Shown: positions 7,857 to 17,512, numbered from the stretch's first letter. The stretch: 64,000 bases of DNA from Bacteroides uniformis (GCF_025147485.1 NZ_CP102263.1:2803501-2867500); one strand, 5' to 3'. Program-made: numbers and translations. Notes: generated from the sequence alone by a model not told the origin.

Positions 7857-9131
7857 ATGAGACAGTTTTTTACGAAAAAAGAATTGAAACTAAAGAAGAA
7901 GAGGTTGCTGATGATGGTTGCCTGCATGGCGGTATTGTTGGCAGGTTACGTTATTCTGACTTGGCCTAAGAAGGTGGAATCGGAAGCTCCTACCGTGATT
8001 GTGGAATCTGCGGAAAAAGGAGATGTGGAGATATATGGCGAGTACGTGGGACGTATTCGCGCTCAGCAGTTTGTAGAGGTACGTGCGCGTGTGGAAGGGT
8101 ATTTGGAGAATATGCTTTTCGCAGAAGGAACATATGTCACCAAGAACCAGGTACTTTTTGTGATAAACCAGGACCAGTATAGGGCAAAGGCTGACAAAGC
8201 TCGTGCACAGTTAAAGAAGGATGAAGCGCAGGCATTGAAGGCAAAGCGCGATTTGGAGCGTATCCGCCCCCTCTATGCGCAGAACGCTGCCAGCCAGCTG
8301 GATTTGGACAATGCCCAGGCTGCTTACGAGACTGCAGAAGCCTCAGTAGCGATGAGCCAGGCCGATTTGGACCAGGCTGAATTGGAATTGGGATATACGT
8401 TGGTCCGTTCTCCGCTATCGGGACATATCAGTGAAAGAAATGTGGATTTGGGAACATTGGTCGGACCGGGAGGCAAGTCCTTGCTGGCTACGGTTGTGAA
8501 AAGTGATACGGTTCTGGTAGATTTCAGCATGACGGCATTGGATTACCTGAAAAGCAAGGAACGGAATATCGATATAGGGCGTCAGGACTCTACACGTTCC
8601 TGGCAGCCGAACATTACGATTACTTTGGCGGATAATACCGTCTATCCTTATAAGGGCTATGTGGATTTTGCCGAACCTCAGGTGGACCCTCAGACCGGAA
8701 CATTCTCCGTGCGTGCCGAAATGCCGAACCCTAACAAAGTGTTGTTACCGGGGCAGTTTACAAAGGTTAAGCTATTGCTGGATGTACGTGAGGGTGCTGT
8801 CGCCGTTCCTCAAAAGGCGGTTACCATTGAGAAAGGTGGTGCATATATTTTTGTGATGCGCCGGGACTCTACGGTTGAAAAGCGTTTCATTGAACTGGGA
8901 CCTGAATTTGGCAACAATTGGGTGGTTGAGCGTGGTCTGGTTGCCGGAGAACAAATTGTGACTGAAGGTTTCCACAAGCTGACTCCGGGTATGAAAGTAC
9001 GTGCCCAGGCTGCCGTTCCTAAAAAGGAGGAAGAGCAGACGAGTGATTCTCTGAACAAGCAGGTTGTTTCCGAAACGAAGCAGACTACTCCGGCTGAGAA
9101 TAAATCAAAGGACAACAACCCTTCAAAGTAA
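7857..9131 (+). CDS. RND efflux periplasmic adaptor (membrane fusion protein)
   Basis: A 424-residue HlyD/AcrA-type adaptor with an N-terminal membrane anchor (MMVACMAVLLAGYVILTW, about residues 19-37). The barrel-sandwich and hairpin region includes QFVEVRARVEGYLENMLFAEG, the alpha-hairpin KARAQLKKDEAQALKAKRDL, and TLVRSPLSGHISERNVDLG. The C-terminus is a low-complexity Glu/Lys/Asn tail. It links the inner-membrane pump to the outer-membrane channel and is the first gene of a three-gene operon with 7-bp and 17-bp gaps. Substrates are unknown; drugs, bile acids or detergents are typical of the family. Confidence 0.93.
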   Translation: MRQFFTKKELKLKKKRLLMMVACMAVLLAGYVILTWPKKVESEAPTVIVESAEKGDVEIYGEYVGRIRAQQFVEVRARVEGYLENMLFAEGTYVTKNQVLFVINQDQYRAKADKARAQLKKDEAQALKAKRDLERIRPLYAQNAASQLDLDNAQAAYETAEASVAMSQADLDQAELELGYTLVRSPLSGHISERNVDLGTLVGPGGKSLLATVVKSDTVLVDFSMTALDYLKSKERNIDIGRQDSTRSWQPNITITLADNTVYPYKGYVDFAEPQVDPQTGTFSVRAEMPNPNKVLLPGQFTKVKLLLDVREGAVAVPQKAVTIEKGGAYIFVMRRDSTVEKRFIELGPEFGNNWVVERGLVAGEQIVTEGFHKLTPGMKVRAQAAVPKKEEEQTSDSLNKQVVSETKQTTPAENKSKDNNPSK

Positions 9132-9138
9132 TGATGTT

Positions 9139-12100
9139 ATGAAAGTAAGTTTCTTTATAGACCGCCCGGTATTCTCGGCGGTGATATCGATTGTGATTGT
9201 AATTGTCGGTATCATTGGCCTGACCATGCTGCCGGTAGACCAATATCCGCAGATAACGCCTCCCGTAGTGAAAATCAGTGCTTCCTATCCGGGAGCCAGT
9301 GCATTGACTGTTTCGCAGGCGGTGGCAACCCCTATCGAGCAAGAGATAAACGGTACTCCCGGTATGCTGTACATGGAGTCCAACAGTTCTAATTCCGGAG
9401 GATTTTCAGCTACGGTCACTTTCGACGTGTCTGCCGACCCGGATTTGGCTGCCGTAGAAATACAGAACCGTGTGAAACTGGCGGAGAGCCGTTTGCCAGC
9501 CGAAGTGATTCAGAACGGTATTTCTGTGGAAAAGCAGGCTCCCAGCCAATTGATGACTATCTGTCTGACTTCCAGTGACCCGAAGTTCGACGAAATTTAT
9601 TTGAGTAACTTTGCTACTATCAATGTACTCGACTTGTTGCGCCGTATCCCCGGTGTGGGACGTGTTTCCAACATCGGTAGCCGCTACTATGCCATGCAGA
9701 TATGGGCGTTGCCCGACAAACTTGCCAACTTCGGACTGACGGTGCAGGATTTGCAGAATGCCCTGAAGGACCAGAACCGTGAGTCTGCTGCGGGTGTTTT
9801 GGGACAACAGCCGGTGAAGGGACTCGACATTACTATCCCTATCACTACCCAGGGACGCTTAAGTTCGGCAAAGCAGTTTGAGGACATTGTGGTCCGTGCC
9901 AATGCCAACGGTTCCATTATCCGTCTGCGCGATGTGGCGCGTGTTTCATTGGAAGCATCTTCATATAGCACGGAGAGTGGCATCAACGGTGAGAATGCTG
10001 CCGTTCTCGGTATCTATATGCTTCCCGGGGCCAATGCAATGGAAGTTGCAAAGAGCGTAAAGGCTGCTATGGAGGAAATCAGTGCAAATTTCCCTGAGGG
10101 GATGAGTTATGAGATTCCCTTCGACATGACGACTTATATTTCCGAATCCATTCACGAAGTGTACAAGACGTTGTTCGAAGCGCTGATTCTGGTGGTGCTG
10201 GTTGTATTTCTATCCTTGCAAAGTTGGCGTGCGACGGTGATACCGATTGTTGCGGTACCTATTTCCCTGATTGGTACCTTCGGTTTCATGCTTATTTTCG
10301 GTTTCTCTCTGAACATACTGACTTTGCTTGGATTGATTCTCGCCATCGGTATTGTGGTGGATGATGCCATTGTGGTGGTGGAGAATGTAGAACATCTTAT
10401 GGAGACGGAGAAATTGAGCCCGTATGAAGCTACCAAAAAGGCGATGAACGGATTGGCAAGTGCCTTGATTGCCACATCGTTGGTGCTCTGTGCCGTGTTT
10501 GTGCCGGTAAGTTTCTTGAGCGGAATCACCGGACAGTTATACCGTCAGTTTACCATTACTATCGCCGTTTCCGTATTGCTTTCTACGGTAGTGGCCCTGA
10601 CGCTTAGTCCCGTCATGTGTTCGCTCATATTGAAGCCCGACAGTGGAAAGAAAAAGAACATAGTTTTCCGCAAAATCAATGAATGGCTGAACTTGGGCAA
10701 TCACAAATACGTGGCTGTCATTAACCGGGTCATCAGGAATCCCCGCCGCTTGATGAGTGCGTTCGGCCTGGTACTGGTTGCCATTTTCATTATCCACCGG
10801 TTGGTGCCTACCAGCTTCCTGCCGGTAGAAGACCAGGGCTATTTTAAGATAGAGTTGGAGTTGCCGGAAGGTGCTACTTTGGAGCGAACCCGTGTGGTGA
10901 CCGACCGTGCCGTGCAATACTTGGAGAAGAATCCCTATGTGGCCTATGTGCAGAACGTGACGGGTAGCAGCCCCCGTGTGGGTAGCAACCAGGCACGCAG
11001 TGAGCTGACGGTTATTCTGAAACCGTGGGAAGAGCGTAAGGGGATTTCCATCGATAAGATAATGGAGAATGTGGAGAAGGATTTGAAGGAATATCCCGAA
11101 TGCAAGGTCTATCTTTCCACGCCTCCGGTCATTCCGGGATTGGGTACCTCGGGAGGTTTCGAAATGCAGCTTGAGGCGCGTGGAGAGGCGACGTTTGACA
11201 ACTTGGTGCAGGCGGCAGATACGCTGATGTATTATGCCCAGAAGCATAAGGAGCTGACGGGGCTTTCATCATCCTTGCAGTCTGAAATACCGCAACTTTA
11301 TTTTGATGTGGACCGTGATAAGGTGAAAATGCTGGGTGTGCCCCTGGCGGATGTATTCTCTACCATGAAGGCCTATACCGGTTCAGTATATGTGAATGAC
11401 TTCAATATGTTCAACCGTATATATAAGGTGTATATCCAGGCCGAGGCTCCTTATCGTGAGCATAAGGACAATATCAACTTGTTCTTTGTAAAGGCAAAGG
11501 ACGGAGTGATGGTGCCGCTTACTTCCTTGGGAAATGCCTCTTATACCACCGGTCCGGGCAGTATCAAGCGTTTCAATATGTTTACCACTGCCGTCATCCG
11601 CGGTTCTGCGGCACAAGGCTACAGTTCCGGCCAGGCAATGGAGATTATGGAGCAGATTGCACGTAACCACTTGCCGGACAATATCGGTCTGGAGTGGAGT
11701 GGCCTTTCCTATCAGGAAAAGAAGGCGGGAGGACAGACGGGTCTTGTGCTTACGCTGGTATTCCTTTTCGTATTCCTCTTTTTGGCTGCGCAATATGAAA
11801 GTTGGACGGTGCCTATCGCTGTATTGCTTTCACTGCCGGTTGCCGCTTTGGGTGCCTATCTGGGCGTTGTGATATGCGGATTGGAGAATGATATTTATTT
11901 CCAAATCGGCTTGGTGATGCTGGTGGGGCTTGCGGCAAAGAATGCCATTTTGATTGTGGAGTTTGCCAAGGTGCAGGTTGACAAGGGAGGAGACTTGATA
12001 CAGTCTGCCATCCATGCTGCCCAACTCCGTTTCCGGCCTATCCTGATGACTTCCCTCGCCTTTGTATTGGGAATGCTTCCTATGGTGTTGGCAAGCGGAC

Positions 12101-12249
12101 CGGGCTCGGCGAGCCGTCAGGCCATCGGTACGGGTGTTTTCTTCGGAATGATATTTGCCATTGTATTCGGTATTGTGCTTGTACCGTTCTTCTTTGTCCT
12201 GGTATACAAGACAAAAGCCAAAGTGCAGCATAAGATTAAGAAAGACTGA
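9139..12249 (+). CDS. RND efflux transporter, HAE1 family (AcrB-like)
   Basis: The start at 9139 (MKVSFFIDRPVFSAVISIVI) is preferred over an in-frame upstream codon that lies inside the adaptor gene, because RND pumps begin with this motif just before TM1. That gives 1036 residues, the usual length. It shows the 12-TM, two-repeat organisation: AMLP-like region TMLPVDQYPQITPPVV, porter domains, and TM4 with the proton-relay aspartates in GIVVDDAIVVVENVEHL (AcrB D407/D408 equivalents). The pump exports amphiphilic compounds by proton antiport and forms a tripartite complex with the flanking adaptor and channel. Confidence 0.95.
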   Translation: MKVSFFIDRPVFSAVISIVIVIVGIIGLTMLPVDQYPQITPPVVKISASYPGASALTVSQAVATPIEQEINGTPGMLYMESNSSNSGGFSATVTFDVSADPDLAAVEIQNRVKLAESRLPAEVIQNGISVEKQAPSQLMTICLTSSDPKFDEIYLSNFATINVLDLLRRIPGVGRVSNIGSRYYAMQIWALPDKLANFGLTVQDLQNALKDQNRESAAGVLGQQPVKGLDITIPITTQGRLSSAKQFEDIVVRANANGSIIRLRDVARVSLEASSYSTESGINGENAAVLGIYMLPGANAMEVAKSVKAAMEEISANFPEGMSYEIPFDMTTYISESIHEVYKTLFEALILVVLVVFLSLQSWRATVIPIVAVPISLIGTFGFMLIFGFSLNILTLLGLILAIGIVVDDAIVVVENVEHLMETEKLSPYEATKKAMNGLASALIATSLVLCAVFVPVSFLSGITGQLYRQFTITIAVSVLLSTVVALTLSPVMCSLILKPDSGKKKNIVFRKINEWLNLGNHKYVAVINRVIRNPRRLMSAFGLVLVAIFIIHRLVPTSFLPVEDQGYFKIELELPEGATLERTRVVTDRAVQYLEKNPYVAYVQNVTGSSPRVGSNQARSELTVILKPWEERKGISIDKIMENVEKDLKEYPECKVYLSTPPVIPGLGTSGGFEMQLEARGEATFDNLVQAADTLMYYAQKHKELTGLSSSLQSEIPQLYFDVDRDKVKMLGVPLADVFSTMKAYTGSVYVNDFNMFNRIYKVYIQAEAPYREHKDNINLFFVKAKDGVMVPLTSLGNASYTTGPGSIKRFNMFTTAVIRGSAAQGYSSGQAMEIMEQIARNHLPDNIGLEWSGLSYQEKKAGGQTGLVLTLVFLFVFLFLAAQYESWTVPIAVLLSLPVAALGAYLGVVICGLENDIYFQIGLVMLVGLAAKNAILIVEFAKVQVDKGGDLIQSAIHAAQLRFRPILMTSLAFVLGMLPMVLASGPGSASRQAIGTGVFFGMIFAIVFGIVLVPFFFVLVYKTKAKVQHKIKKD

Positions 12250-12266
12250 TTTTAAAGACAACGTTT

Positions 12267-13643
12267 ATGAAAAGAAAGAACATATATATTATTTTGTTGC
12301 TGAGTATGTTTGCCCTTACCTCATGCAAGGTGGGCAAGAGCTATGTGCGTCCGGAGATGGCATTGCCGGATAGCCTGGCACAGCAGCAGGATAGCATGAG
12401 CATAGCCGATGAACAGTGGCAGGCGGTTTATACGGACAGCACGCTGCGTGCTTTGATAGACCGTGCTCTGGAATATAACAAAGACATGCTGATTGCAGCT
12501 TCCCGTGTCAAGGAGATGGCTGCCCAAAAACGTATCAGTGTTGCCAACCTTCTGCCGCAGCTCACCGGAAAGGTGGAGGCTGAGCGCGAGGTGGAGAATT
12601 ACGGTGGTCATAGCCGTGATGTAGGCAATACTTACGAAGCCAAGGCGTTGCTCTCTTGGGAACTGGACCTTTGGGGAAACTTGAGATGGAAGAAAGTGGC
12701 TGCTGTGGCCGAATATTTGCAAAGTGTGGAGGCGCAGCGTGCGTTGCGCATGACCATCGTTGCCGAAGTGGCGCAGGCTTATTATGAGCTGGTAGCCCTT
12801 GATACGGAACTGGAGATTGTGCGCCAGACACAAAAGGCGCGTGAAGAGGGAGTGCGCTTGGCGCGTATCCGTTTTGAAGGAGGGCTGACCTCGGAGACCT
12901 CTTATCAACAGGCTCAAGTGGAGTTGGCTCGTACGGCTACTCTTGTTCCGGATTTGGAACGCCGTATCTCTCTGAAAGAAAATGATATATCCTTCCTTGT
13001 GGGGGAATTCCCTACCCGTATCAAGCGTGTCAATTTTCTGCAGGAACTGGATGTGCCGGAGTCCTTACCGGTAGGTCTGCCTTCCGATTTGTTGGAACGT
13101 CGCCCCGATGTCCGTGTGGCGGAGCAGCAGTTGAGGGCTGAACATGCCAGAGTGAAAGTTGCTTATACCAATATGTTCCCCCGTTTGGCCCTGACCGGAC
13201 AATTTGGATTGGAAAGTGATGTGTTATCCAATTTCCTGGAATCTCCCTATTCCTTATTGAATGGGGCAGTCTTGGCACCACTTTTCGGTTGGGGAAAGAA
13301 CCGTGCTGCATTGAATGCACAGAAGGCTTCTTTTGAAGCCGAAGTGCATAGCTATGAAAAGACAGTGCTGAATGCTTTTAAGGAAGCGAAGAATGCCATT
13401 GTAGATTTCAATAAGATAAAGGAGGTCTACCAACTGCGTGCCAAACTTGAACGTTCTGCCAAGGGATATGTGGATTTGGCACAGTTGCAATACATCAACG
13501 GCGTCATCAATTATATGGATGTGCTCGATGCCCAGCGTGGTTATTTCGATGCCCAAATAGGGGTGAGCAATGCCATCCGCGACGAACTTATTGCCATGGT
13601 AAATGTCTATAAGGCATTGGGGGGTGGCTGGCAAACCGAATGA
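12267..13643 (+). CDS. Efflux outer-membrane channel lipoprotein (NodT/OprM family)
   Basis: A 458-residue TolC-like outer-membrane factor. The N-terminus carries a lipobox (LTSCKVGKSYVRPEM), so it is lipidated like OprM. Two OEP repeats follow, seen in ELDLWGNLRWKKVAAVAEY, FEGGLTSETSYQQAQVELA, LLERRPDVRVAEQQLRAEHA and INYMDVLDAQRGYFDAQIGV. It forms the trimeric channel of the preceding RND pump. It is the last gene of the operon, and a bidirectional terminator follows at 13665-13710. Confidence 0.94.
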   Translation: MKRKNIYIILLLSMFALTSCKVGKSYVRPEMALPDSLAQQQDSMSIADEQWQAVYTDSTLRALIDRALEYNKDMLIAASRVKEMAAQKRISVANLLPQLTGKVEAEREVENYGGHSRDVGNTYEAKALLSWELDLWGNLRWKKVAAVAEYLQSVEAQRALRMTIVAEVAQAYYELVALDTELEIVRQTQKAREEGVRLARIRFEGGLTSETSYQQAQVELARTATLVPDLERRISLKENDISFLVGEFPTRIKRVNFLQELDVPESLPVGLPSDLLERRPDVRVAEQQLRAEHARVKVAYTNMFPRLALTGQFGLESDVLSNFLESPYSLLNGAVLAPLFGWGKNRAALNAQKASFEAEVHSYEKTVLNAFKEAKNAIVDFNKIKEVYQLRAKLERSAKGYVDLAQLQYINGVINYMDVLDAQRGYFDAQIGVSNAIRDELIAMVNVYKALGGGWQTE

Positions 13644-13664
13644 CGTGTGATTAAAGAAGACAGC

Positions 13665-13710
13665 AAGGGCGTGTATGTACCGAAATATTTGATGGTATAT
13701 ACACGCCCTT
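13665..13710. terminator. Bidirectional terminator between convergent units
   Basis: Seventeen-base arms (13665-13681 and 13694-13710) pair with a single G-T mismatch around a 12-base loop; the arm begins AAGGGCGTGTATGTACC. T-rich sequence follows on the plus strand. It separates the efflux operon from the convergent cold-shock gene. Confidence 0.85.
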
Positions 13711-13733
13711 GTTCTATAATTGGCTTATTTCAT

Positions 13734-14231
13734 CTAGGATTCTGTATTTAGAGTCTCCTTGTTTTCTTTCTTTTCCTTTGCCTTTTCTACTTCAAGAGCT
13801 ACGTTTACAGCATTCATGCCTTTAAGGCCACGTTCGAGGTCGAACGTCACAATATTGTTTTCTGCTATATCTGTCAGCACATTGTTAATGTGGAAAAAGT
13901 ATTTTTCGACCCCGGATAAGTCCTTGATGAAGCCGAAGCCTTTCGATTCATTGAAAAACTCGATACGTCCTCTGCGGATGACCGGTTCTTCCTTGTCTTT
14001 TTTGGGAGTTGATATGACGATTTCTTCCAGCTTTATTTCTTCTTTGGGAGTGTTTTCTGCCGGAGGAGTAGAGGTTATCATGCCGTTTTCGTCAACATAG
14101 GCAATCATATCTTCAAAGCTATTGGCTTTGTTGGATAGTTTTTTTTCTTCTTTCTTTTTTTGTTTTTCAGCTCGTCGGGCGAGTCTTTTCTTTTCATTTT
14201 CACGCTTGTCTGCGGAGATGGATTTGGCCAT
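13734..14231 (-). CDS. Cold-shock domain protein with charged N-terminal extension
   Basis: In this 165-residue protein the first 90 or so residues are Lys/Glu-rich and probably coiled or disordered (KRLARRAEKQKKKEEKKLSN). The C-terminal part (about 90-155) is a cold-shock domain with RNP1 KGFGFI in RIEFFNESKGFGFIKDLSG and RNP2 YFFHI. It is likely an RNA chaperone or translation-associated protein. The extension is longer than in classical CspA (about 70 residues). It lies next to an RRM protein on the same strand, with a terminator between them, so they are separate units. Confidence 0.85.
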   Translation of the reverse strand: MAKSISADKRENEKKRLARRAEKQKKKEEKKLSNKANSFEDMIAYVDENGMITSTPPAENTPKEEIKLEEIVISTPKKDKEEPVIRRGRIEFFNESKGFGFIKDLSGVEKYFFHINNVLTDIAENNIVTFDLERGLKGMNAVNVALEVEKAKEKKENKETLNTES

Positions 14232-14256
14232 GTATTTTTATTTATTGAGTTATAAA

Positions 14257-14293
14257 AAAAGCAGGGGGCATTGCTACAACACCTCCTGCTTTT
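14257..14293 (-). terminator. Intrinsic terminator of the RRM protein gene
   Basis: Arms AAAAGCAGGGGG (14257-14268) and CCTCCTGCTTTT (14282-14293) pair with one mismatch. On the minus strand the stem runs into a T7 tract, just after the RRM gene ends at 14311. Confidence 0.85.
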
Positions 14294-14310
14294 GTCAGTA
14301 GTTAAGAATA

Positions 14311-14616
14311 TTAATATCTTCTAGAGTTGTAACCGCCTCTTCTGTCGCGATTGCCGCCATTGGAAGGTCTTTCTTCGCGGGGGCGTGCCACGTTTACCGA
14401 GATTTGTTTGTGGTCAAATTCAGCACCGTTCAATTCGTCAATGGCTTTTTGGCCTGCTGCATCGTCCGGCATTTCTACGAAACCGAAACCTCTGGATCTT
14501 CTTGTTTCTCTGTCTGTAATGATTCTTGCAGAAGAAACTTCTCCGTACTCTGAAAATAAATCGTTTAAGTCAGCGTCTGTTGTGCTGAAATTTAAACCTG
14601 AAATGTAAATGTTCAT
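14311..14616 (-). CDS. RRM-type RNA-binding protein (Rbp family)
   Basis: A single RNA recognition motif followed by an Arg/Gly/Asn-rich tail, 101 residues in all. RNP2 is IYISGL at residues 3-8 and RNP1 is RGFGFVEM at about 43-50. The C-terminus (RPREERPSNGGNRDRRGGYN) resembles glycine-rich RNA-binding proteins. Bacteroides genomes encode several such proteins (RbpA/RbpB types) implicated in post-transcriptional control, in a phylum without Hfq. A -7 candidate at 14745-14752 implies a leader of about 120 nt, which could carry autoregulation; that is inference. Confidence 0.9.
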   Translation of the reverse strand: MNIYISGLNFSTTDADLNDLFSEYGEVSSARIITDRETRRSRGFGFVEMPDDAAGQKAIDELNGAEFDHKQISVNVARPREERPSNGGNRDRRGGYNSRRY

Positions 14617-14923
14617 TTGAAATTTTAATTAATTGTAATTATTAAATTGGAGTATGGAGAATAATTATGGAAGAGACCGCCTAATAATAGTTGTATATTA
14701 AAAGAAGAACAATGCGATAACGACTCGTAACTCAAACTTTGCGGCAAAGATAACACAATAAATCAGTTAATTGCTTTCTTCTCCTTTTTATTTTAGGATA
14801 AAAAACGATAAATGTCATTTTATACATTATTTCGGCCTCTCGTTTGCATATCTTACGAAAAAAAGCGAAATTTGCGACGCTTTTAAACGGAACTTTACTA
14901 ACACCTTTAAATAATTAAGAGAA
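14617..14923. other. Divergent intergenic region: RRM leader and pfp upstream region
   Basis: About 307 bp of AT-rich sequence. It contains the presumed long 5' leader of the RRM gene on the minus strand and the upstream region of the phosphofructokinase gene on the plus strand. Apart from the -7 box at 14745-14752 I see no clear repeat or RNA motif. Confidence 0.45.
14745..14752 (-). promoter_or_regulatory. Putative -7 element for the RRM gene
   Basis: The minus strand reads TATCTTTG (TAnnTTTG). It predicts a transcript start near 14738 and a leader of about 120 nt. No TTTG lies at the -33 distance. Confidence 0.45.
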
Positions 14924-16570
14924 ATGACTAAAAGTGCATTGCAAATTGCAAGGGCTGCCTATCAGCCCAAACTTCCGAAAGCGCTGAAAGGAACTGTTAA
15001 GGCTGCAGAAGGCGCAGCTACTCAGTCTGTTGCTGACCAGGAAGAAATCAAGAAATTGTTCCCCAATACGTACGGAATGCCTTTGATTAAGTTTGAAACT
15101 ACCGATGAGGTGGTTAACTTCCCCGCAATGAACGTGGGTGTTATCCTTTCCGGTGGACAGGCTCCTGGCGGTCACAATGTGATTTCCGGTATTTTCGACG
15201 GTATCAAGAAGCTGAACAAAGACAGCAAATTGTATGGCTTTATTCTGGGTCCTGGCGGCTTGGTTGACCATAATTATATGGAACTGACTGCTGACATCAT
15301 TGATGAATACCGCAATACGGGTGGTTTTGACATCATCGGTTCGGGCCGTACCAAGCTGGAAAAGGAAGAACAGTTTGAGAAAGGTTATGAAATCCTGAAA
15401 GAACTCGGCATCAAGGCATTGGTTATCATCGGTGGCGATGACTCCAACACTAATGCTTGCGTACTGGCTGAATACTATGCTGCCAAGAATTATGGCGTGC
15501 AGGTAATAGGTTGCCCCAAGACCATCGACGGTGACTTGAAGAATGATATGATTGAAACTTCTTTCGGTTTCGATACTGCTTGCAAGACTTACTCTGAAGT
15601 AATCGGCAACATCCAACGTGACTGTAACTCTGCTCGTAAATACTGGCACTTCATCAAGTTGATGGGACGTTCCGCTTCTCATATCGCTTTGGAATGTGCA
15701 TTGCAGGTTCAACCCAATATGTGTATCATCTCTGAAGAGGTTGAAGCTAAGGATATGTCTTTGGACGACATCGTGACCAGCATTGCCAAGGTCGTTGCTG
15801 AACGTGCAGCCCAGGGTAACAACTTCGGTACGGTTCTTATCCCCGAAGGATTGGTTGAATTCATCCCGGCCATGAAGCGTCTGATTGCTGAGTTGAACGA
15901 CTTCCTTGCTGCCAATGCAGAAGAGTTTGCTCAAATTAAGAAATCTCACCAACGCGATTATATCATCCGTAAACTCTCTCCGGAGAATGCGGCCATCTAC
16001 GCAAGCTTGCCCGAAGGCGTGGCTCGCCAGTTGTCTCTGGACCGCGACCCGCACGGAAACGTACAGGTATCTCTGATTGAAACAGAAAAGTTGCTGTCCG
16101 AAATGGTTGGCACTAAGCTGGCTCAGTGGAAAGAAGAGGGCAAGTTCGTAGGCAAGTTTGCTGCACAGCACCACTTCTTCGGTTACGAAGGACGTTGCGC
16201 TGCTCCGTCTAACTTCGACGCTGACTACTGCTACTCTTTGGGTTATGCAGCATCTGCATTGATTGCTAACGGAAAGACCGGTTACATGTCTTCTGTACGC
16301 AACACTACTGCTCCTGCCGAAGAATGGATTGCAGGCGGTGTGCCCATCACTATGATGATGAACATGGAACGTCGCCACGGTGAAATGAAGCCAGTTATCC
16401 AGAAGGCTCTGGTGAAGCTGGACGGTGCTCCGTTCAAGGCATTCGCTGCTCAGCGTGACCGTTGGGCTATGGAAACAGACTACGTTTATCCAGGCCCTAT
16501 CCAGTACTTCGGTCCGACAGAAGTTTGCGACCAGGCTACGAAGACTTTGCAGCTGGAGCAGGCTAAATAA
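14924..16570 (+). CDS. pfp: Diphosphate-dependent 6-phosphofructokinase
   Basis: A 548-residue enzyme of the long PFP clade. It converts fructose 6-phosphate and pyrophosphate to fructose 1,6-bisphosphate and phosphate, reversibly, in glycolysis and gluconeogenesis. Visible motifs are the phosphate-binding [14 protein letters not shown] (about 76-89), GGDDS (170-174), where Asp173 replaces the Gly of ATP-dependent enzymes and excludes ATP, and the catalytic PKTIDGD (198-204). Length and a C-terminal extension match the Bacteroidetes and plant-like group. A terminator follows at 16605-16632. Confidence 0.95.
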   Translation: MTKSALQIARAAYQPKLPKALKGTVKAAEGAATQSVADQEEIKKLFPNTYGMPLIKFETTDEVVNFPAMNVGVILSGGQAPGGHNVISGIFDGIKKLNKDSKLYGFILGPGGLVDHNYMELTADIIDEYRNTGGFDIIGSGRTKLEKEEQFEKGYEILKELGIKALVIIGGDDSNTNACVLAEYYAAKNYGVQVIGCPKTIDGDLKNDMIETSFGFDTACKTYSEVIGNIQRDCNSARKYWHFIKLMGRSASHIALECALQVQPNMCIISEEVEAKDMSLDDIVTSIAKVVAERAAQGNNFGTVLIPEGLVEFIPAMKRLIAELNDFLAANAEEFAQIKKSHQRDYIIRKLSPENAAIYASLPEGVARQLSLDRDPHGNVQVSLIETEKLLSEMVGTKLAQWKEEGKFVGKFAAQHHFFGYEGRCAAPSNFDADYCYSLGYAASALIANGKTGYMSSVRNTTAPAEEWIAGGVPITMMMNMERRHGEMKPVIQKALVKLDGAPFKAFAAQRDRWAMETDYVYPGPIQYFGPTEVCDQATKTLQLEQAK

Positions 16571-16584
16571 GTTGATGCATCAAC
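16571..16584. repeat. Perfect 14-bp palindrome after pfp
   Basis: GTTGATGCATCAAC lies directly after the pfp stop codon and before its terminator. It may be a protein site or part of 3' mRNA structure. Confidence 0.4.
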
Positions 16585-16604
16585 AAGTTGACAATAAAAC
16601 GGAG

Positions 16605-16632
16605 GGGCGGTTCATTCCGCCCTTTCTTTTCC
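16605..16632 (+). terminator. Intrinsic terminator between pfp and the lysozyme gene
   Basis: GGGCGG (16605-16610) pairs with CCGCCC (16617-16622) around a six-base loop, followed by TTTCTTTTCC. It ends 8 bp before the lysozyme start, so that gene probably depends on read-through or on initiation at or within this region. Confidence 0.75.
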
Positions 16633-16639
16633 TTTGCTC

Positions 16640-17512
16640 ATGGCAACCAAGACCTCCACAAATATCCGGCGTAAAACTACTGCCGCCCGTCGTTCTTCCT
16701 CTCCGCGGAGCAAGAAGAAAATGCAGCCACGTACCATGCCCGTATGGTTGCGCAATCTTTTGGCGGTCTGTATCATTCTTGTTTTTTCTACCGGCTTTTA
16801 CTGGTTTTTCATTCGTCCTTATGCTTATCGCTGGAAGCCTTGTTATGGTCAGAAAGGTTACGGTGTATGTATGCCTTGCAACTATGAGGTGCATGGCATA
16901 GACATATCCCACTATCAGGGAAAGATAGATTGGGAACTCCTGACACATAATAGAGAAGCCCAATTTCCCATTCACTTTATTTTTCTGAAAGCTACCGAAG
17001 GCGGCGATCATGGTGACGATACGTTTACGCAGAACTTCGGCCAGGCGCGTAAATACGGTTTTATCCGTGGTGCCTATCATTATTTTATCCCTAAGACCGA
17101 TGCCCGCAAGCAAGCCGATTTCTTTATCCGTACCGTGCAGCTGGCAAAGGGAGACCTGCCTCCCGTACTTGATGTGGAGACTACCGGCAAGCAGTCACCG
17201 CAGGAACTTAAAACGGCAGTCAAGACTTGGCTGGATAGGGTAGAGGCGCATTACGGCGTAAAGCCTATTCTTTATACTTCCTATAAATTCAAGAAACGCT
17301 ATCTCAGCGATTCCATTTTCAATGCTTATCCTTATTGGATAGCCCATTATTATGTAGATTCCGTGCGTTATGAGGGCAAGTGGCACTTTTGGCAGCACAC
17401 GGATGTAGGCACTGTGCCCGGTATTGAAGAAGAGGTGGATTTGAACGTCTTTAATGGTACAATGGAGGAACTTTTGGAGCTTACGTTGAAAACTCCTTGT
17501 ATAGAACGCTAA
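16640..17512 (+). CDS. Membrane-anchored GH25 lysozyme
   Basis: I choose the ATG at 16640 over an in-frame TTG six bases upstream, giving 290 residues. A basic Ser/Arg/Lys-rich N-terminus is followed by one transmembrane segment (NLLAVCIILVFSTGFYWFFI, about 37-56) and a GH25 catalytic domain. That domain shows VHGIDISHYQGKIDW (active-site Asp), FIFLKATEGGD and LPPVLDVETTG (catalytic Glu region), and ends in EVDLNVFNGTMEEL. GH25 enzymes cleave the MurNAc-GlcNAc bond of peptidoglycan, and the anchor puts the enzyme on the periplasmic face of the inner membrane. It is close behind pfp but separated by a terminator. Confidence 0.88.
   Translation: MATKTSTNIRRKTTAARRSSSPRSKKKMQPRTMPVWLRNLLAVCIILVFSTGFYWFFIRPYAYRWKPCYGQKGYGVCMPCNYEVHGIDISHYQGKIDWELLTHNREAQFPIHFIFLKATEGGDHGDDTFTQNFGQARKYGFIRGAYHYFIPKTDARKQADFFIRTVQLAKGDLPPVLDVETTGKQSPQELKTAVKTWLDRVEAHYGVKPILYTSYKFKKRYLSDSIFNAYPYWIAHYYVDSVRYEGKWHFWQHTDVGTVPGIEEEVDLNVFNGTMEELLELTLKTPCIER

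Noticed and set aside
9064..9138. Upstream start for the RND pump gene
   Set aside because: It would add 25 residues inside the adaptor gene ahead of the conserved MKVSFFIDRPVFS start of RND pumps.
10537..11247. 236-residue minus-strand ORF opposite the RND pump
   Set aside because: Antisense shadow; its His/Gln/Arg-rich composition comes from the reverse complement of the pump gene.
14915..16378. 487-residue minus-strand ORF opposite pfp
   Set aside because: It is antisense to a clearly coding, full-length phosphofructokinase and has no recognisable domain; it results from codon bias on the other strand.
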